A DNA stretch of 5,411 nucleotides from Candidatus Zhuqueibacterota bacterium (GTDB lineage: Bacteria > Zhuqueibacterota > Zhuqueibacteria > Thermofontimicrobiales > Thiofontviventaceae): positions 1 through 5,411 of the forward strand of contig WJJN01000075.1 of the NCBI GenBank assembly GCA_014729735.1, in the 5' to 3' direction. The notes below the pieces were generated by a model. It made no database searches. It was given only the letters and a program-made list of their open reading frames with translations, and was not told the DNA's origin. Of the stretch, positions 1 through 5,272 are shown piece after piece. A program made the position numbers and the translations under genes. Within the stretch, counting starts at the first letter, position 1. Each line of letters starts with the position of its first letter.

Positions 1-506
1 ACAGGATGGAACCGTTGAATAGCTTCTAACAAGCACCATTCCAGAGAAAAGTAACCTTGAATAGCAGAATGGAAAACACCGTTCCTGGTTTCCCTTTCAA
101 GTCGACCATCCTTATATGTCGCAGTCTCCTGTAAGCGCAATATTTCGGTGTTGCTATTTTGATGTTTGTATGAACTGGTCCATTCCCACTGTTCAGGCGT
201 AGCGAATGCATCGTTTCTGCAAAGAATAGTTGCTTTTAAAATATGCGCGCCGAAAAAATGGCTTTCCTCCTCCAAGCGAAGACGCTGTGTGATTTGCAAT
301 TCAAACGATTTATCATTCTTAACTCTCTTTTTAATTACTAAATATCCAATGGTTTCATTTGCCAACGGAGGGTAAGTAACAGGCAAAATGCGATACCGAT
401 TGATCCAATTCGAAAGTGGGTCAAAATTATCTTCTATTTTATTTGAAGCAAGTTTTCTCAAAAGAATATCAGAAGCAGGAATACTTACTTTCTGTTTAAC
501 ATCCAT
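1..506 (-). CDS. Uncharacterised protein, C-terminus cut by window edge
   Basis: An open frame runs from an ATG at 506-504 to the left edge of the window, 168 codons with no stop, so the C-terminus is missing. The start is supported by GGAG five bases upstream (TGGAGTTGAA before the ATG). The next in-frame stop upstream is only about 40 bases away, so little extension is possible. The protein begins MDVKQKVSIPASDILLRKL and has no signal peptide or obvious membrane segment in the part seen. It is mixed in character, with charged stretches such as RLRLEEESHFFGAH and a tryptophan-containing segment PEQWEWTSS near residue 108. The last visible stretch, GYFSLEWCLLEAIQRFHP, looks like an amphipathic helix. 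I recognise no catalytic motif or family and assign no function. It lies 150 bases downstream of the ypeA-like gene on the same strand, but its own promoter-like sequence and dyad suggest separate expression. Confidence 0.75.
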   Translation of the reverse strand, partial: MDVKQKVSIPASDILLRKLASNKIEDNFDPLSNWINRYRILPVTYPPLANETIGYLVIKKRVKNDKSFELQITQRLRLEEESHFFGAHILKATILCRNDAFATPEQWEWTSSYKHQNSNTEILRLQETATYKDGRLERETRNGVFHSAIQGYFSLEWCLLEAIQRFHP

Positions 507-531
507 TTCAACTCCAAAATACACAGTACGG

Positions 532-553
532 TTTGTTAACTCTACTTAACAAA
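532..553 (-). promoter_or_regulatory. Operator-like inverted repeat before the left-edge gene
   Basis: TTTGTTAA (532-539) and TTAACAAA (546-553) form a perfect 8-bp inverted repeat around a 6-base centre. It lies 26 bases upstream of the ATG at 506 and just downstream of the candidate -10 at 561-556, so it would cover the predicted transcription start. That position suits a repressor operator. The arms are AT-rich, so a weak 5'UTR hairpin or chance is also possible. Confidence 0.35.
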
Positions 554-555
554 TT

Positions 556-583
556 AATATAGAATAATTATTGAAATTTGCAA
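556..583 (-). promoter_or_regulatory. Candidate sigma-70-type promoter of the left-edge gene
   Basis: Read on the minus strand, TTGCAA (583-578) and TATATT (561-556) are separated by 16 bases, about 50 bases upstream of the ATG at 506. The boxes are a partial match in AT-rich DNA, so the call rests mainly on position and on the neighbouring dyad. Confidence 0.3.
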
Positions 584-656
584 AAAGTTTATTACATGGA
601 GGAGATTTTTTTTGATTCCGTAAGGCAATGGTAATGGATTTGTAACCTGTCGGTTT

Positions 657-1112
657 TTAGAACTGTTCAATTTTATAAGGAGGATCGGAAATCAGTCGCT
701 TGCCAAGACTTACCACATGATCATCTTTATAGCCGATTGCCCGATAGAATCGAATTACGTCCAGGTTGTTTTGCCTAACTTGGAGGTTTATTTTGGGACA
801 TCCGATTTTTAGAAGTTCTTTCTCGGCAAATTCCATCATTTGCCTACCCAAACCGCGTTTTCGATAATGCGGTGATACTGCGAGATAATTGATCCAGCCG
901 CGATGTCCATCATAACCTGCCATGACAGTAGCGATCAATTTATTCGATAATGTACCGACGAAAAATAAGTCCGGACTGGTCGCTATTTTTCGGATAATAT
1001 CGTGTTTGGGATGATTCTGCGGTACGAGCAAGCCGCAATCGCGCCAGAGTCGAATAACTTCCTGCTCATCATCCTGACGAAAGCGACGGATTTTTAGGAA
1101 AGAATTTTTCAT
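657..1112 (-). CDS. ypeA: GNAT-family N-acetyltransferase, YpeA-like
   Basis: A 151-residue cytosolic acetyltransferase of the GNAT fold, which moves an acetyl group from acetyl-CoA to an amine. The substrate of the YpeA group is not established. Recalled similarity to E. coli YpeA runs along the whole length: LWRDCGLLVPQNHPKHDI near residues 22-39, GYDGHRG at 66-72, GCPKI at 104-108 and SLGKRLI at 135-141. The acetyl-CoA-binding motif A is LAVSPHYRKRGLGRQMM (77-93), with the R-x-x-G-x-G pattern at RKRGLG. A C-terminal NxxxxRFYRAIGY stretch is the usual GNAT motif B. The length fits the family (about 140-150). The start has no good Shine-Dalgarno, but it lies 17 bases after the stop of the SEC-C gene, so translation may be coupled. 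It is the last gene of the probable operon. The family is certain; the YpeA assignment is from memory of the family sequence. Confidence 0.9.
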   Translation of the reverse strand: MKNSFLKIRRFRQDDEQEVIRLWRDCGLLVPQNHPKHDIIRKIATSPDLFFVGTLSNKLIATVMAGYDGHRGWINYLAVSPHYRKRGLGRQMMEFAEKELLKIGCPKINLQVRQNNLDVIRFYRAIGYKDDHVVSLGKRLISDPPYKIEQF

Positions 1113-1129
1113 GATAGCTTTTAAACGAG

Positions 1130-1501
1130 TTAGTTTGATAATTCATGAATGCGCTGTTTTATAAATTCGTGACTCATTAGAAAATCATAATAAACAGTAA
1201 TATCGCCAATTGTATCCGAATCGAAATGCAGGGCTTCGTCGGGATATCTTACACCTGCAACATGCAGTGCCTTTTCAATCGGTTTTCCGCTTCTCAACTC
1301 ATTTAAAACAACATTATCATAAGAAACCTCATCCCGGCTTCGCTCCTGTAAATCTTTCTCAAATTCAGGCGAAGCTTCGACGTAGAAACGGATAATTTCG
1401 CGCAAATTAATTTCATTTGAAAATCTCATGCAGCATTCCTGAAATTTCAATCCGCTCCCGCAAGGACAGGGATCATTTTTTCTGATTCGAGATCTTTTCA
1501 T
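1130..1501 (-). CDS. Small SEC-C motif (zinc-binding) protein
   Basis: A 123-residue protein opening with a basic MKRSRIRKND and then a classic SEC-C motif, C12-P-C14-G-S-G-L-K-F-x-x-C23-C24. This is the zinc-binding CxCx8CC knuckle also found at the C-terminus of SecA and in YchJ-type and many small stand-alone proteins. The motif coordinates one zinc ion and usually mediates contact with a partner protein or nucleic acid. The remaining 100 residues are acidic and probably mostly helical (for example EIIRFYVEASPEFEKDLQERS and a C-terminal YYDFLMSHEFIKQRIHEL), with no catalytic motif that I know. It is the middle gene of the operon, 17 bases from each neighbour. No strong Shine-Dalgarno precedes its ATG; the upstream sequence is GATAAGATAGAGC. 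The motif is certain; the role is unknown, possibly an adaptor for a neighbouring enzyme. Confidence 0.85.
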   Translation of the reverse strand: MKRSRIRKNDPCPCGSGLKFQECCMRFSNEINLREIIRFYVEASPEFEKDLQERSRDEVSYDNVVLNELRSGKPIEKALHVAGVRYPDEALHFDSDTIGDITVYYDFLMSHEFIKQRIHELSN

Positions 1502-1518
1502 GCTCTATCTTATCCATT

Positions 1519-2499
1519 TTAATTAAAAGATTTCATTGAAGCTAATTCCTGAAGCGCGTTTTGTGAATACTGTTTATAATCCATAACTCTGCTTGGTGAG
1601 CCGCGTCTCAATGTCCAGATTATAAGATACTTTTGCACTTCGTAAAGATGGTAAAGTTTCATTCGGATTTTAAATTCCGGTGATTTCTCCGGCTCGCAAC
1701 CATAACCAGCCCAAAAGGCGGGATTATTAAATCCGCAGTAATCGAGCACCGAAAATTCGATTTCCGGATCACCCCACAGTGCCCGGTCCCAATCGATGAT
1801 TCCCGTTATTGTGCCGCTGTCATCGATCAGGATATTTTGTCCCCATATATCCATGTGCAACAGTGACGACGGGACGTCACGATGGAACAGGTGATGGTGC
1901 GTGTCGAAAGCCTCACGGGCGACTTTTGCTTCATCATTGTCGTAAACAGCACAACGAACAATATCGTCGATCAGTTTATTCCACATAATTTTAAATGCAT
2001 CGTGCCACATTTCCTGCGGTTCCATGCAATTATGTTCGCCAAGATAGCCATATTTGTCTGTGCGGCAGTTATCATGTAGTTCGCGCAGATAATGACCGGT
2101 CTGGCGCATCACACGATCTCGCTGGTGAGAATCCACCATTACTTCCGAAAGAGGTGTGCCAGTCAAAAATTCCATGATTAAAAAATTATGATCGATAATC
2201 GCTCGGGAATCATCGTAGGTGTAAATTTGTGCAATGGGTATCGAAGTCTTTTCACTGACTATTCGATGAATAGCCGGCTCCTGCGCCATCATGTTTTTTT
2301 CATAAAAAATGAAACCGGCATCATCCGATGGCGCAATTCGCAGTACCACTTTGTTATTTTCCTTTAGACGCCCAAATGCATCTTTTATAATGGTACATAC
2401 ATAAGAACTATTGAATTTCCCTGTTTTGATTGGTACAATATCACTTGCGTCGAAGCCGTTATGGTTTAAAATTTCGTGTAATTTGCCATTTTCTTTCAT
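1519..2499 (-). CDS. Aminoglycoside phosphotransferase (APH)-family kinase
   Basis: A 326-residue kinase-like enzyme of the APH/choline-kinase superfamily, which phosphorylates a hydroxyl on a small molecule with ATP. Visible landmarks in order: a nucleotide-loop-like TGKFNSSYVC (26-35), a beta-strand VVLRIAP (51-57) where the ATP-binding lysine is usually found, the hinge region FLIMEFLTGTPL (106-117), the Brenner catalytic loop LLHMDIWGQNILID (213-226; H215, D217, N222), and the metal-binding GIIDWDRALWGDPEIEF (233-249; D236, D238). Position 54 is arginine, with K50 nearby. The start is supported by AGGA six bases before the ATG. It is the first gene of the probable operon. Such genes are often annotated as aminoglycoside resistance, but most chromosomal members act on other substrates (sugars, choline, macrolides, homoserine). 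The sequence does not identify the substrate, and I would not call it a resistance gene. Confidence 0.88.
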   Translation of the reverse strand: MKENGKLHEILNHNGFDASDIVPIKTGKFNSSYVCTIIKDAFGRLKENNKVVLRIAPSDDAGFIFYEKNMMAQEPAIHRIVSEKTSIPIAQIYTYDDSRAIIDHNFLIMEFLTGTPLSEVMVDSHQRDRVMRQTGHYLRELHDNCRTDKYGYLGEHNCMEPQEMWHDAFKIMWNKLIDDIVRCAVYDNDEAKVAREAFDTHHHLFHRDVPSSLLHMDIWGQNILIDDSGTITGIIDWDRALWGDPEIEFSVLDYCGFNNPAFWAGYGCEPEKSPEFKIRMKLYHLYEVQKYLIIWTLRRGSPSRVMDYKQYSQNALQELASMKSFN

Positions 2500-2544
2500 T
2501 ACAAATCCTGCGTTAACGGAATATTTGATAAAATTAAGTCCTGT

Positions 2545-2619
2545 TCATAAGTCCGGTGCAATATCACGTGTTAGCATCACTGCATAGCCGAATGGCGCCG
2601 TCAGCAAATGCCAGTGCAT
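2545..2619 (-). other. Short minus-strand ORF or gene remnant in a GC-richer island
   Basis: On the minus strand an ATG at 2619 opens a 24-codon frame ending TGA at 2547-2545 (MHWHLLTAPFGYAVMLTRDI, then APDL). The overlapping +1 frame of the same bases is also open and protein-like (LVYALAFADGAIRLCSDANT, then stop). There is no Shine-Dalgarno before the ATG, and a stop codon lies two codons upstream. The base composition is unlike its flanks. It could be a decayed gene fragment, a short leader peptide before the phosphotransferase (45 bases downstream), or nothing coding. Confidence is low for any coding role. Confidence 0.2.
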
Positions 2620-2686
2620 AAACTAATTGTTTTCTATTCAACAATAGCGATTTCGAATCTGATAACACACTGATATTAAAGACTAT

Positions 2687-2715
2687 ATTTTAAACATAAT
2701 TTTTTCAATAATCAA
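2687..2715 (-). promoter_or_regulatory. Candidate promoter for the phosphotransferase operon
   Basis: On the minus strand TTGATT (2715-2710) and TAAAAT (2692-2687) are 17 bases apart, a good sigma-70-type arrangement. The transcript would start near 2680, leaving a leader of about 180 bases that includes the GC-richer island before the ATG at 2499. The surrounding DNA is about three-quarters A/T, so such matches arise easily by chance. Confidence 0.3.
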
Positions 2716-2836
2716 GCTATAATTTCATTTGAACGAATATTAATTTTTCAAAGCTCGCTCGATTGCAATGTAAAGGAATCTAACATAGAGGCAGGTTATT
2801 AAATTTAAGCAGGATACAGAAATATTATGATTTTTA

Positions 2837-2853
2837 TGTAAAGAATTTTTACA
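2837..2853. promoter_or_regulatory. Dyad upstream of the PEP-CTERM promoter, possible activator site
   Basis: TGTAAA (2837-2842) and TTTACA (2848-2853) form a perfect 6-bp inverted repeat with a 5-base centre. A related half-site, TGTAAAGGAAT, lies at 2769-2779. The dyad is about 110 bases before the transcription start predicted from the -24/-12 element, a typical distance for the upstream site of a sigma-54 activator such as PrsR. I know of no defined consensus to match it against, so this is inferred from position and symmetry. Confidence 0.25.
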
Positions 2854-2928
2854 CTTTTGAGTCTTCCCTTTTTTAAGACTAGTACCTAAGTTATTGAAAT
2901 TTAATAGTGTCTATTTCGGCTTAATTCC

Positions 2929-2944
2929 TGGCATTACTTTTGTA
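2929..2944 (+). promoter_or_regulatory. Sigma-54-like -24/-12 promoter of the PEP-CTERM gene
   Basis: TGGCATTACTTTTGTA matches the RpoN consensus TGGCACG-N4-TTGCA at 9 of 12 fixed positions. The GG (2930-2931) and the G of the -12 element (2942) have exactly the canonical spacing. The -12 dinucleotide is GT rather than GC. The predicted start is near 2955, about 45 bases before the ATG. Control of PEP-CTERM genes by PrsK/PrsR with RpoN is known in some bacteria, which supports the call. A TATAAT hexamer at 2943-2948 overlaps it and could instead be a sigma-70 -10 box, although no good -35 is present at the right distance. Confidence 0.5.
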
Positions 2945-2957
2945 TAATACATCAAGG

Positions 2958-2973
2958 ATTGAGCACGCTCAAT
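2958..2973 (+). promoter_or_regulatory. Perfect palindrome in the PEP-CTERM leader
   Basis: ATTGAGC-AC-GCTCAAT is a 7+7 base inverted repeat with a 2-base centre, immediately after the predicted transcription start and 27 bases before the ATG. In DNA it looks like a repressor operator. In RNA it could fold as a 6-bp stem with the loop CACG, upstream of and not covering the ribosome binding site. Confidence 0.4.
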
Positions 2974-2999
2974 TTATTGCATATACTATGGGGGAACAC

Positions 3000-3587
3000 A
3001 TGAAACACATGATGTTGAGTTTGTTTGTTTTTATGATTGTGTTGTTGGCACTCGGTGGAGTTGTTGATGAAGTGTTTGCGACTGCATTGACGCTCAACTA
3101 TCAAATCAACACAATTCATCCCGGGTTATATGATTATGAATTTTCACTGGTGTTGGATAATCATGATAATACCTGGGCACCGGGACAGGGATGGAGGTGG
3201 TTCATTTTTGGGGATTCGCCGACGTATCCCAGCCCGTTGACAAATTTTATTGGTGATTTTTCGGATCTGCCGGTCGGACCGTGGACGTATTTCACAACGT
3301 CAAAAGGATCGCATAACGGACCGACATTCGGTCCTGTGATCAATTACTGGATCCCGACATTTATCGGCGAGTCACTATCCTGGTCCGGAACATCAACCGC
3401 TTATCTCGCACAGGGGGAGTTGCTGTTCAGCACACTTGGCGGAACTCTCAATGGTGCTCTATCCGCTAATTTTGAAACCGCGAATCTGGTGGAGACGAAT
3501 CCGGTACCGGAACCGAATACGTTAATACTGATCGGTTCGGGATTGCTGCTGATCTGCTTTTGGCAACGGCGGAAACTCAAAAATTAG
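3000..3587 (+). CDS. PEP-CTERM sorting domain protein
   Basis: A 195-residue exported protein. Residues 1-27 are a signal peptide (MKHMM, a hydrophobic core, then a likely cut after VFA). The C-terminus is a textbook PEP-CTERM signal: VPEP at 169-172, a hydrophobic helix NTLILIGSGLLLICFW (173-188) and the basic tail QRRKLKN. Exosortase recognises this signal, and the mature protein is thought to reach the envelope or the exopolysaccharide matrix. The middle (28-165) is rich in aromatic residues, Gly, Ser and Thr, has no cysteine, and looks like a beta-sandwich; no enzyme motif is seen. The ATG at 3000 is chosen because GGGGGA precedes it by four bases and it places MKH directly before the hydrophobic core. 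ATG 2988 and TTG 2940 are in frame but lack a binding site, and 2940 lies inside the promoter. No exosortase gene is in the window. The gene stands alone, followed by a strong terminator. Confidence 0.92.
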   Translation: MKHMMLSLFVFMIVLLALGGVVDEVFATALTLNYQINTIHPGLYDYEFSLVLDNHDNTWAPGQGWRWFIFGDSPTYPSPLTNFIGDFSDLPVGPWTYFTTSKGSHNGPTFGPVINYWIPTFIGESLSWSGTSTAYLAQGELLFSTLGGTLNGALSANFETANLVETNPVPEPNTLILIGSGLLLICFWQRRKLKN

Positions 3588-3611
3588 TGATCGAATAGCG
3601 GTTAGTTTGAG

Positions 3612-3653
3612 AATGAAAAAGGCTTCCAATATAGTAGGGAAGCCTTTTTCATT
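3612..3653. terminator. Strong bidirectional Rho-independent terminator
   Basis: AATGAAAAAGGCTTCC (3612-3627) pairs perfectly with GGAAGCCTTTTTCATT (3638-3653) around a 10-base loop. The core GGCTTCC/GGAAGCC stem is flanked by an A-run on one side and a T-run on the other, so a U-tract follows the stem on either strand. It lies 24 bases after the PEP-CTERM stop and 17 bases beyond the stop of the convergent membrane-protein gene, and it probably ends both transcripts. Confidence 0.93.
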
Positions 3654-3670
3654 TTTAAATTTTAAAAAAA

Positions 3671-4039
3671 TTAACTGATTGCCTGCTGACCGACAGATGG
3701 CGCCTTGAATAATTTTACAGTGATCAGTTCGATCAGTATTCCATAAATGCCGCCCATGATCAGTGTTCCCAACGCAATGAAGAAATTATCGAGGACTGGT
3801 ACCATCATTGGAATACTTAACACGAGACCCAACACAATACCGTGTAGCCACCAGGACATACGCAGCGCGCTAATGCCAATAGTGAAACCAAGCAAACCAC
3901 GGCTGATGACGATTAGAACCCGAGTACTTAATGGCAATACATTCGCCGGATCGGGATTATTTGTTGCAAGATACATGCAAAAAATGCCAAACAGAAATCC
4001 TAAGACAGTAGTAAGTACGACGCGCTTCGTCGTTAACAT
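3671..4039 (-). CDS. Small four-helix inner-membrane protein of unknown function
   Basis: A 122-residue, very hydrophobic protein with four likely membrane helices: about residues 7-25, 40-57, 65-83 and 86-108. The only soluble parts are a short loop after helix 1 (NNPDPANVLPLSTR) and a C-terminal tail (KLFKAPSVGQQAIS). Notable segments are GFTIGISALRMSWWLHGIVLGL in the centre and GGIYGILIELIT in helix 4. The small-residue-rich helices (GFLFGIF, GLLGF, GGIYG) suggest tight packing or oligomer formation. There are no charged residues typical of a transporter site apart from E104 and the His of WLHG. The start is very well supported: AAAGGAGGG lies eight bases before the ATG. It resembles conserved hypothetical membrane proteins, but I cannot name a family or function. 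It follows the CxxC-pair protein gene by 59 bases on the same strand, possibly with its own promoter. Confidence 0.82.
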   Translation of the reverse strand: MLTTKRVVLTTVLGFLFGIFCMYLATNNPDPANVLPLSTRVLIVISRGLLGFTIGISALRMSWWLHGIVLGLVLSIPMMVPVLDNFFIALGTLIMGGIYGILIELITVKLFKAPSVGQQAIS

Positions 4040-4077
4040 GGTATCTCCCTCCTTTAAATAATTGAATGAATGATTAA

Positions 4078-4107
4078 TTTATATTAAGAAAATAATCATC
4101 ATAACAA
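4078..4107 (-). promoter_or_regulatory. Possible promoter of the membrane-protein gene
   Basis: On the minus strand TTGTTA (4107-4102) and TATAAA (4083-4078) are 18 bases apart. The -35 box overlaps the end of the upstream gene (stop at 4101-4099). This could give the membrane-protein gene a transcript of its own. The match is modest and the DNA is AT-rich. Confidence 0.28.
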
Positions 4108-4698
4108 CATTACCGGTCTGCCGGTTAAAAGATCCTGCAGCTCTGGCGGATACTTGGTAAAGCGATCCCGGAATCCGTTAATTGCATCGAGTGTTTTATT
4201 AGAAAGCAGATTCGCGATCTCATCCATGGCAGCGGCACTGATAAGGTACGGCAAAAAAGAGAATAGCATATCCTTGCCATCACAATGGCAAGCGATTTGA
4301 TATTCGGTCAATTCTTCTGCTGCGGTATTCTTTACAAGACAATTTGACAGCCAATCTTGCAAATGCGGCTCCTTCTGGTGCAACAGCTTCATACGTCGTT
4401 CAACCCAGTCTACGTTACTGTTAAAATATTCTTCGATGCGTTTTAGCGAAATTTCTGAGAATGATTTGCGCATCTCGTCGTAACAATCCATACAAATTGC
4501 GTATTCAAATACCGTATCATCGGACTCGAATTTGGGGTAGCGCTTTATTGCTTTCTCTATTAAATATTGAACTCCATCTTCTAATAAATACTTGTTACAC
4601 TCGATGCAATATGAGAACATTTTCTGGCTGGCTTGCGAATAGAAAATATCCGGAATTTCGATGTGGTGAAATTGATCTTTTGAAAATTTAAAATCCAT
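4099..4698 (-). CDS. Uncharacterised protein with two CxxC pairs (zinc-ribbon-like)
   Basis: A 199-residue soluble protein with no signal peptide or membrane helix. Two CxxC pairs, C31-IE-C34 and C69-MD-C72, lie 34 residues apart, the arrangement of a four-cysteine zinc ribbon. The segment between them is amphipathic (NKYLLEDGVQYLIEKAIKRY, then an acidic linker). A helical stretch rich in charged residues follows (75-118), then C120 and a CHC motif at 137-139, which could bind metal or be redox active. The C-terminal part (145-190) is probably helical with a small hydrophobic patch (MLFSFLPYLISAAAMDEI). GGAG lies five bases before the ATG, which supports the start. It is divergent from the VOC gene and upstream of the membrane-protein gene. 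I recall similar conserved hypothetical proteins but no named family. A metal-binding regulator or adaptor is the most that can be inferred. Confidence 0.82.
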   Translation of the reverse strand: MDFKFSKDQFHHIEIPDIFYSQASQKMFSYCIECNKYLLEDGVQYLIEKAIKRYPKFESDDTVFEYAICMDCYDEMRKSFSEISLKRIEEYFNSNVDWVERRMKLLHQKEPHLQDWLSNCLVKNTAAEELTEYQIACHCDGKDMLFSFLPYLISAAAMDEIANLLSNKTLDAINGFRDRFTKYPPELQDLLTGRPVMLL

Positions 4699-4718
4699 TA
4701 TTGCTCCATTTAATCGTC

Positions 4719-4747
4719 ATTATATATTTGACCGTTGCAACATGGAA
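4719..4747 (-). promoter_or_regulatory. Possible promoter of the CxxC-pair gene
   Basis: A perfect TATAAT hexamer reads on the minus strand at 4724-4719, so transcription would start near 4712, just before the GGAG (4707-4704) of the gene starting at 4698. The -35 position (TTCCAT, 17 bases upstream) is poor, so the promoter would need an activator or be weak. Confidence 0.28.
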
Positions 4748-4862
4748 TTTGTTTCTTGCCTGGTCATATTTTTCAGGAGAAATAATTTCTATTGCCAAAA
4801 TATAGAAAAAATTGTAAATTTAAGCAAGAGAAATTATTAAGAATTTTAAAGAAGGAGAAGCC

Positions 4863-5231
4863 ATGATGAATCCGGTTATCTGGTTTGAAGTTCCGGTAAC
4901 AAATATAGATCGTGCTAAAAAATTCTATCGTGACGTATTTGGCTATGAATATCAGATGTTGGAAATGGGTCCGCTGCAAATTGCCGTTATTGAAGGCGAC
5001 ATGAATGCGCATGGCGCTACCGGCGGACTTATAAAGGGCGAAGATTATGTGCCATCCAAAACCGGTACATATATCTATTTTAGCTGTGACGATGTGAATA
5101 TCGAGTTGGAAAAGATTGAAAAAGCGGGAGGCAAGGTACTCGTCCCCAAAACGTCCATTGGCGAGAGCGGATTTATCGCTCATTTTATTGATAGCGAAGG
5201 CAACCGGGTAGGGCTGCATTCGGATAAATAG
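4863..5231 (+). CDS. VOC-superfamily (glyoxalase/bleomycin-resistance fold) protein
   Basis: A 122-residue cytosolic protein of the vicinal-oxygen-chelate fold. The first beta-alpha-beta module begins VIWFEVPVTNIDRAKKFYRDVFGYE (5-29), the family's signature opening. The second has TYIYFSCDDVNIELEKIEKAGGKVL (69-93) and ends GFIAHFIDSEGNRVGLHS (103-120). The closing pattern D-x-E-G-N-R-x-G-L-H-S is typical of small VOC proteins often annotated glyoxalase-like. These act on small electrophilic or oxygenated metabolites with a divalent metal, but the subgroup spans lyases, dioxygenases and binding proteins; the substrate cannot be read here. Candidate metal ligands are E9 and H119. The length fits a single-domain member that dimerises. 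AGGAG is five bases before the ATG. The 164-base upstream gap is shared with the divergent CxxC-pair gene. The MITE-like element 10 bases downstream may end its transcript. Confidence 0.9.
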   Translation: MMNPVIWFEVPVTNIDRAKKFYRDVFGYEYQMLEMGPLQIAVIEGDMNAHGATGGLIKGEDYVPSKTGTYIYFSCDDVNIELEKIEKAGGKVLVPKTSIGESGFIAHFIDSEGNRVGLHSDK

Positions 5232-5272
5232 TCAAAATTGCGGGATTGTATCAAAAGTCATTTTTGGGTGTC

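Larger units (their letters stand above)
2500..2939. other. Intergenic region without a clear gene
   Basis: This stretch separates the divergently read phosphotransferase operon and PEP-CTERM gene. Most of it is very AT-rich (19 G/C in 80 bases at 2641-2720). A segment at 2541-2620 stands out with 40 G/C in 80 bases and carries a 24-codon minus-strand frame (2619-2545). Further right are a candidate minus-strand promoter (2715-2687) and small dyads at 2837-2853 and 2860-2880. I see no RNA gene or complete protein gene. Confidence 0.6.

Noticed and set aside
26..375. Short open frames on both strands at 26-211 and 166-375
   Set aside because: They are in other frames of the longer minus-strand gene at 1-506, which has the ribosome binding site and reads through the whole region.
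2500..2620. Integron attC site upstream of the kinase gene, given cassette-like gene content
   Set aside because: GTTAGCA and GTTAACG occur, but neither matches the GTTRRRY core and no long imperfect palindrome joins them.
2799..2830. Similarity of AAATTTAAGCA at 2801 and 4816 as a shared regulatory repeat
   Set aside because: An 11-base AT-rich match with no conserved spacing to a start; likely chance.
2860..2880. AGTCTT/AAGACT hairpin as a terminator
   Set aside because: Only a 6-bp AT-rich stem, with no T-run after it on the plus strand and no gene ending nearby.
2940..2999. Upstream in-frame starts (TTG 2940, ATG 2988) for the PEP-CTERM protein
   Set aside because: Neither has a ribosome binding site, TTG 2940 lies inside the promoter element, and ATG 3000 has GGGGGA and gives a normal signal peptide.
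4757..4777. Second sigma-54 promoter (TGGTCA...TTCAG) before the VOC gene
   Set aside because: The -12 element lacks the TTGC core and only the GG of the -24 element matches.
4773..5219. 148-codon minus-strand frame opposite the VOC gene
   Set aside because: The plus-strand frame has a full VOC domain and a good ribosome binding site; the opposite frame has the irregular composition of an antisense shadow.
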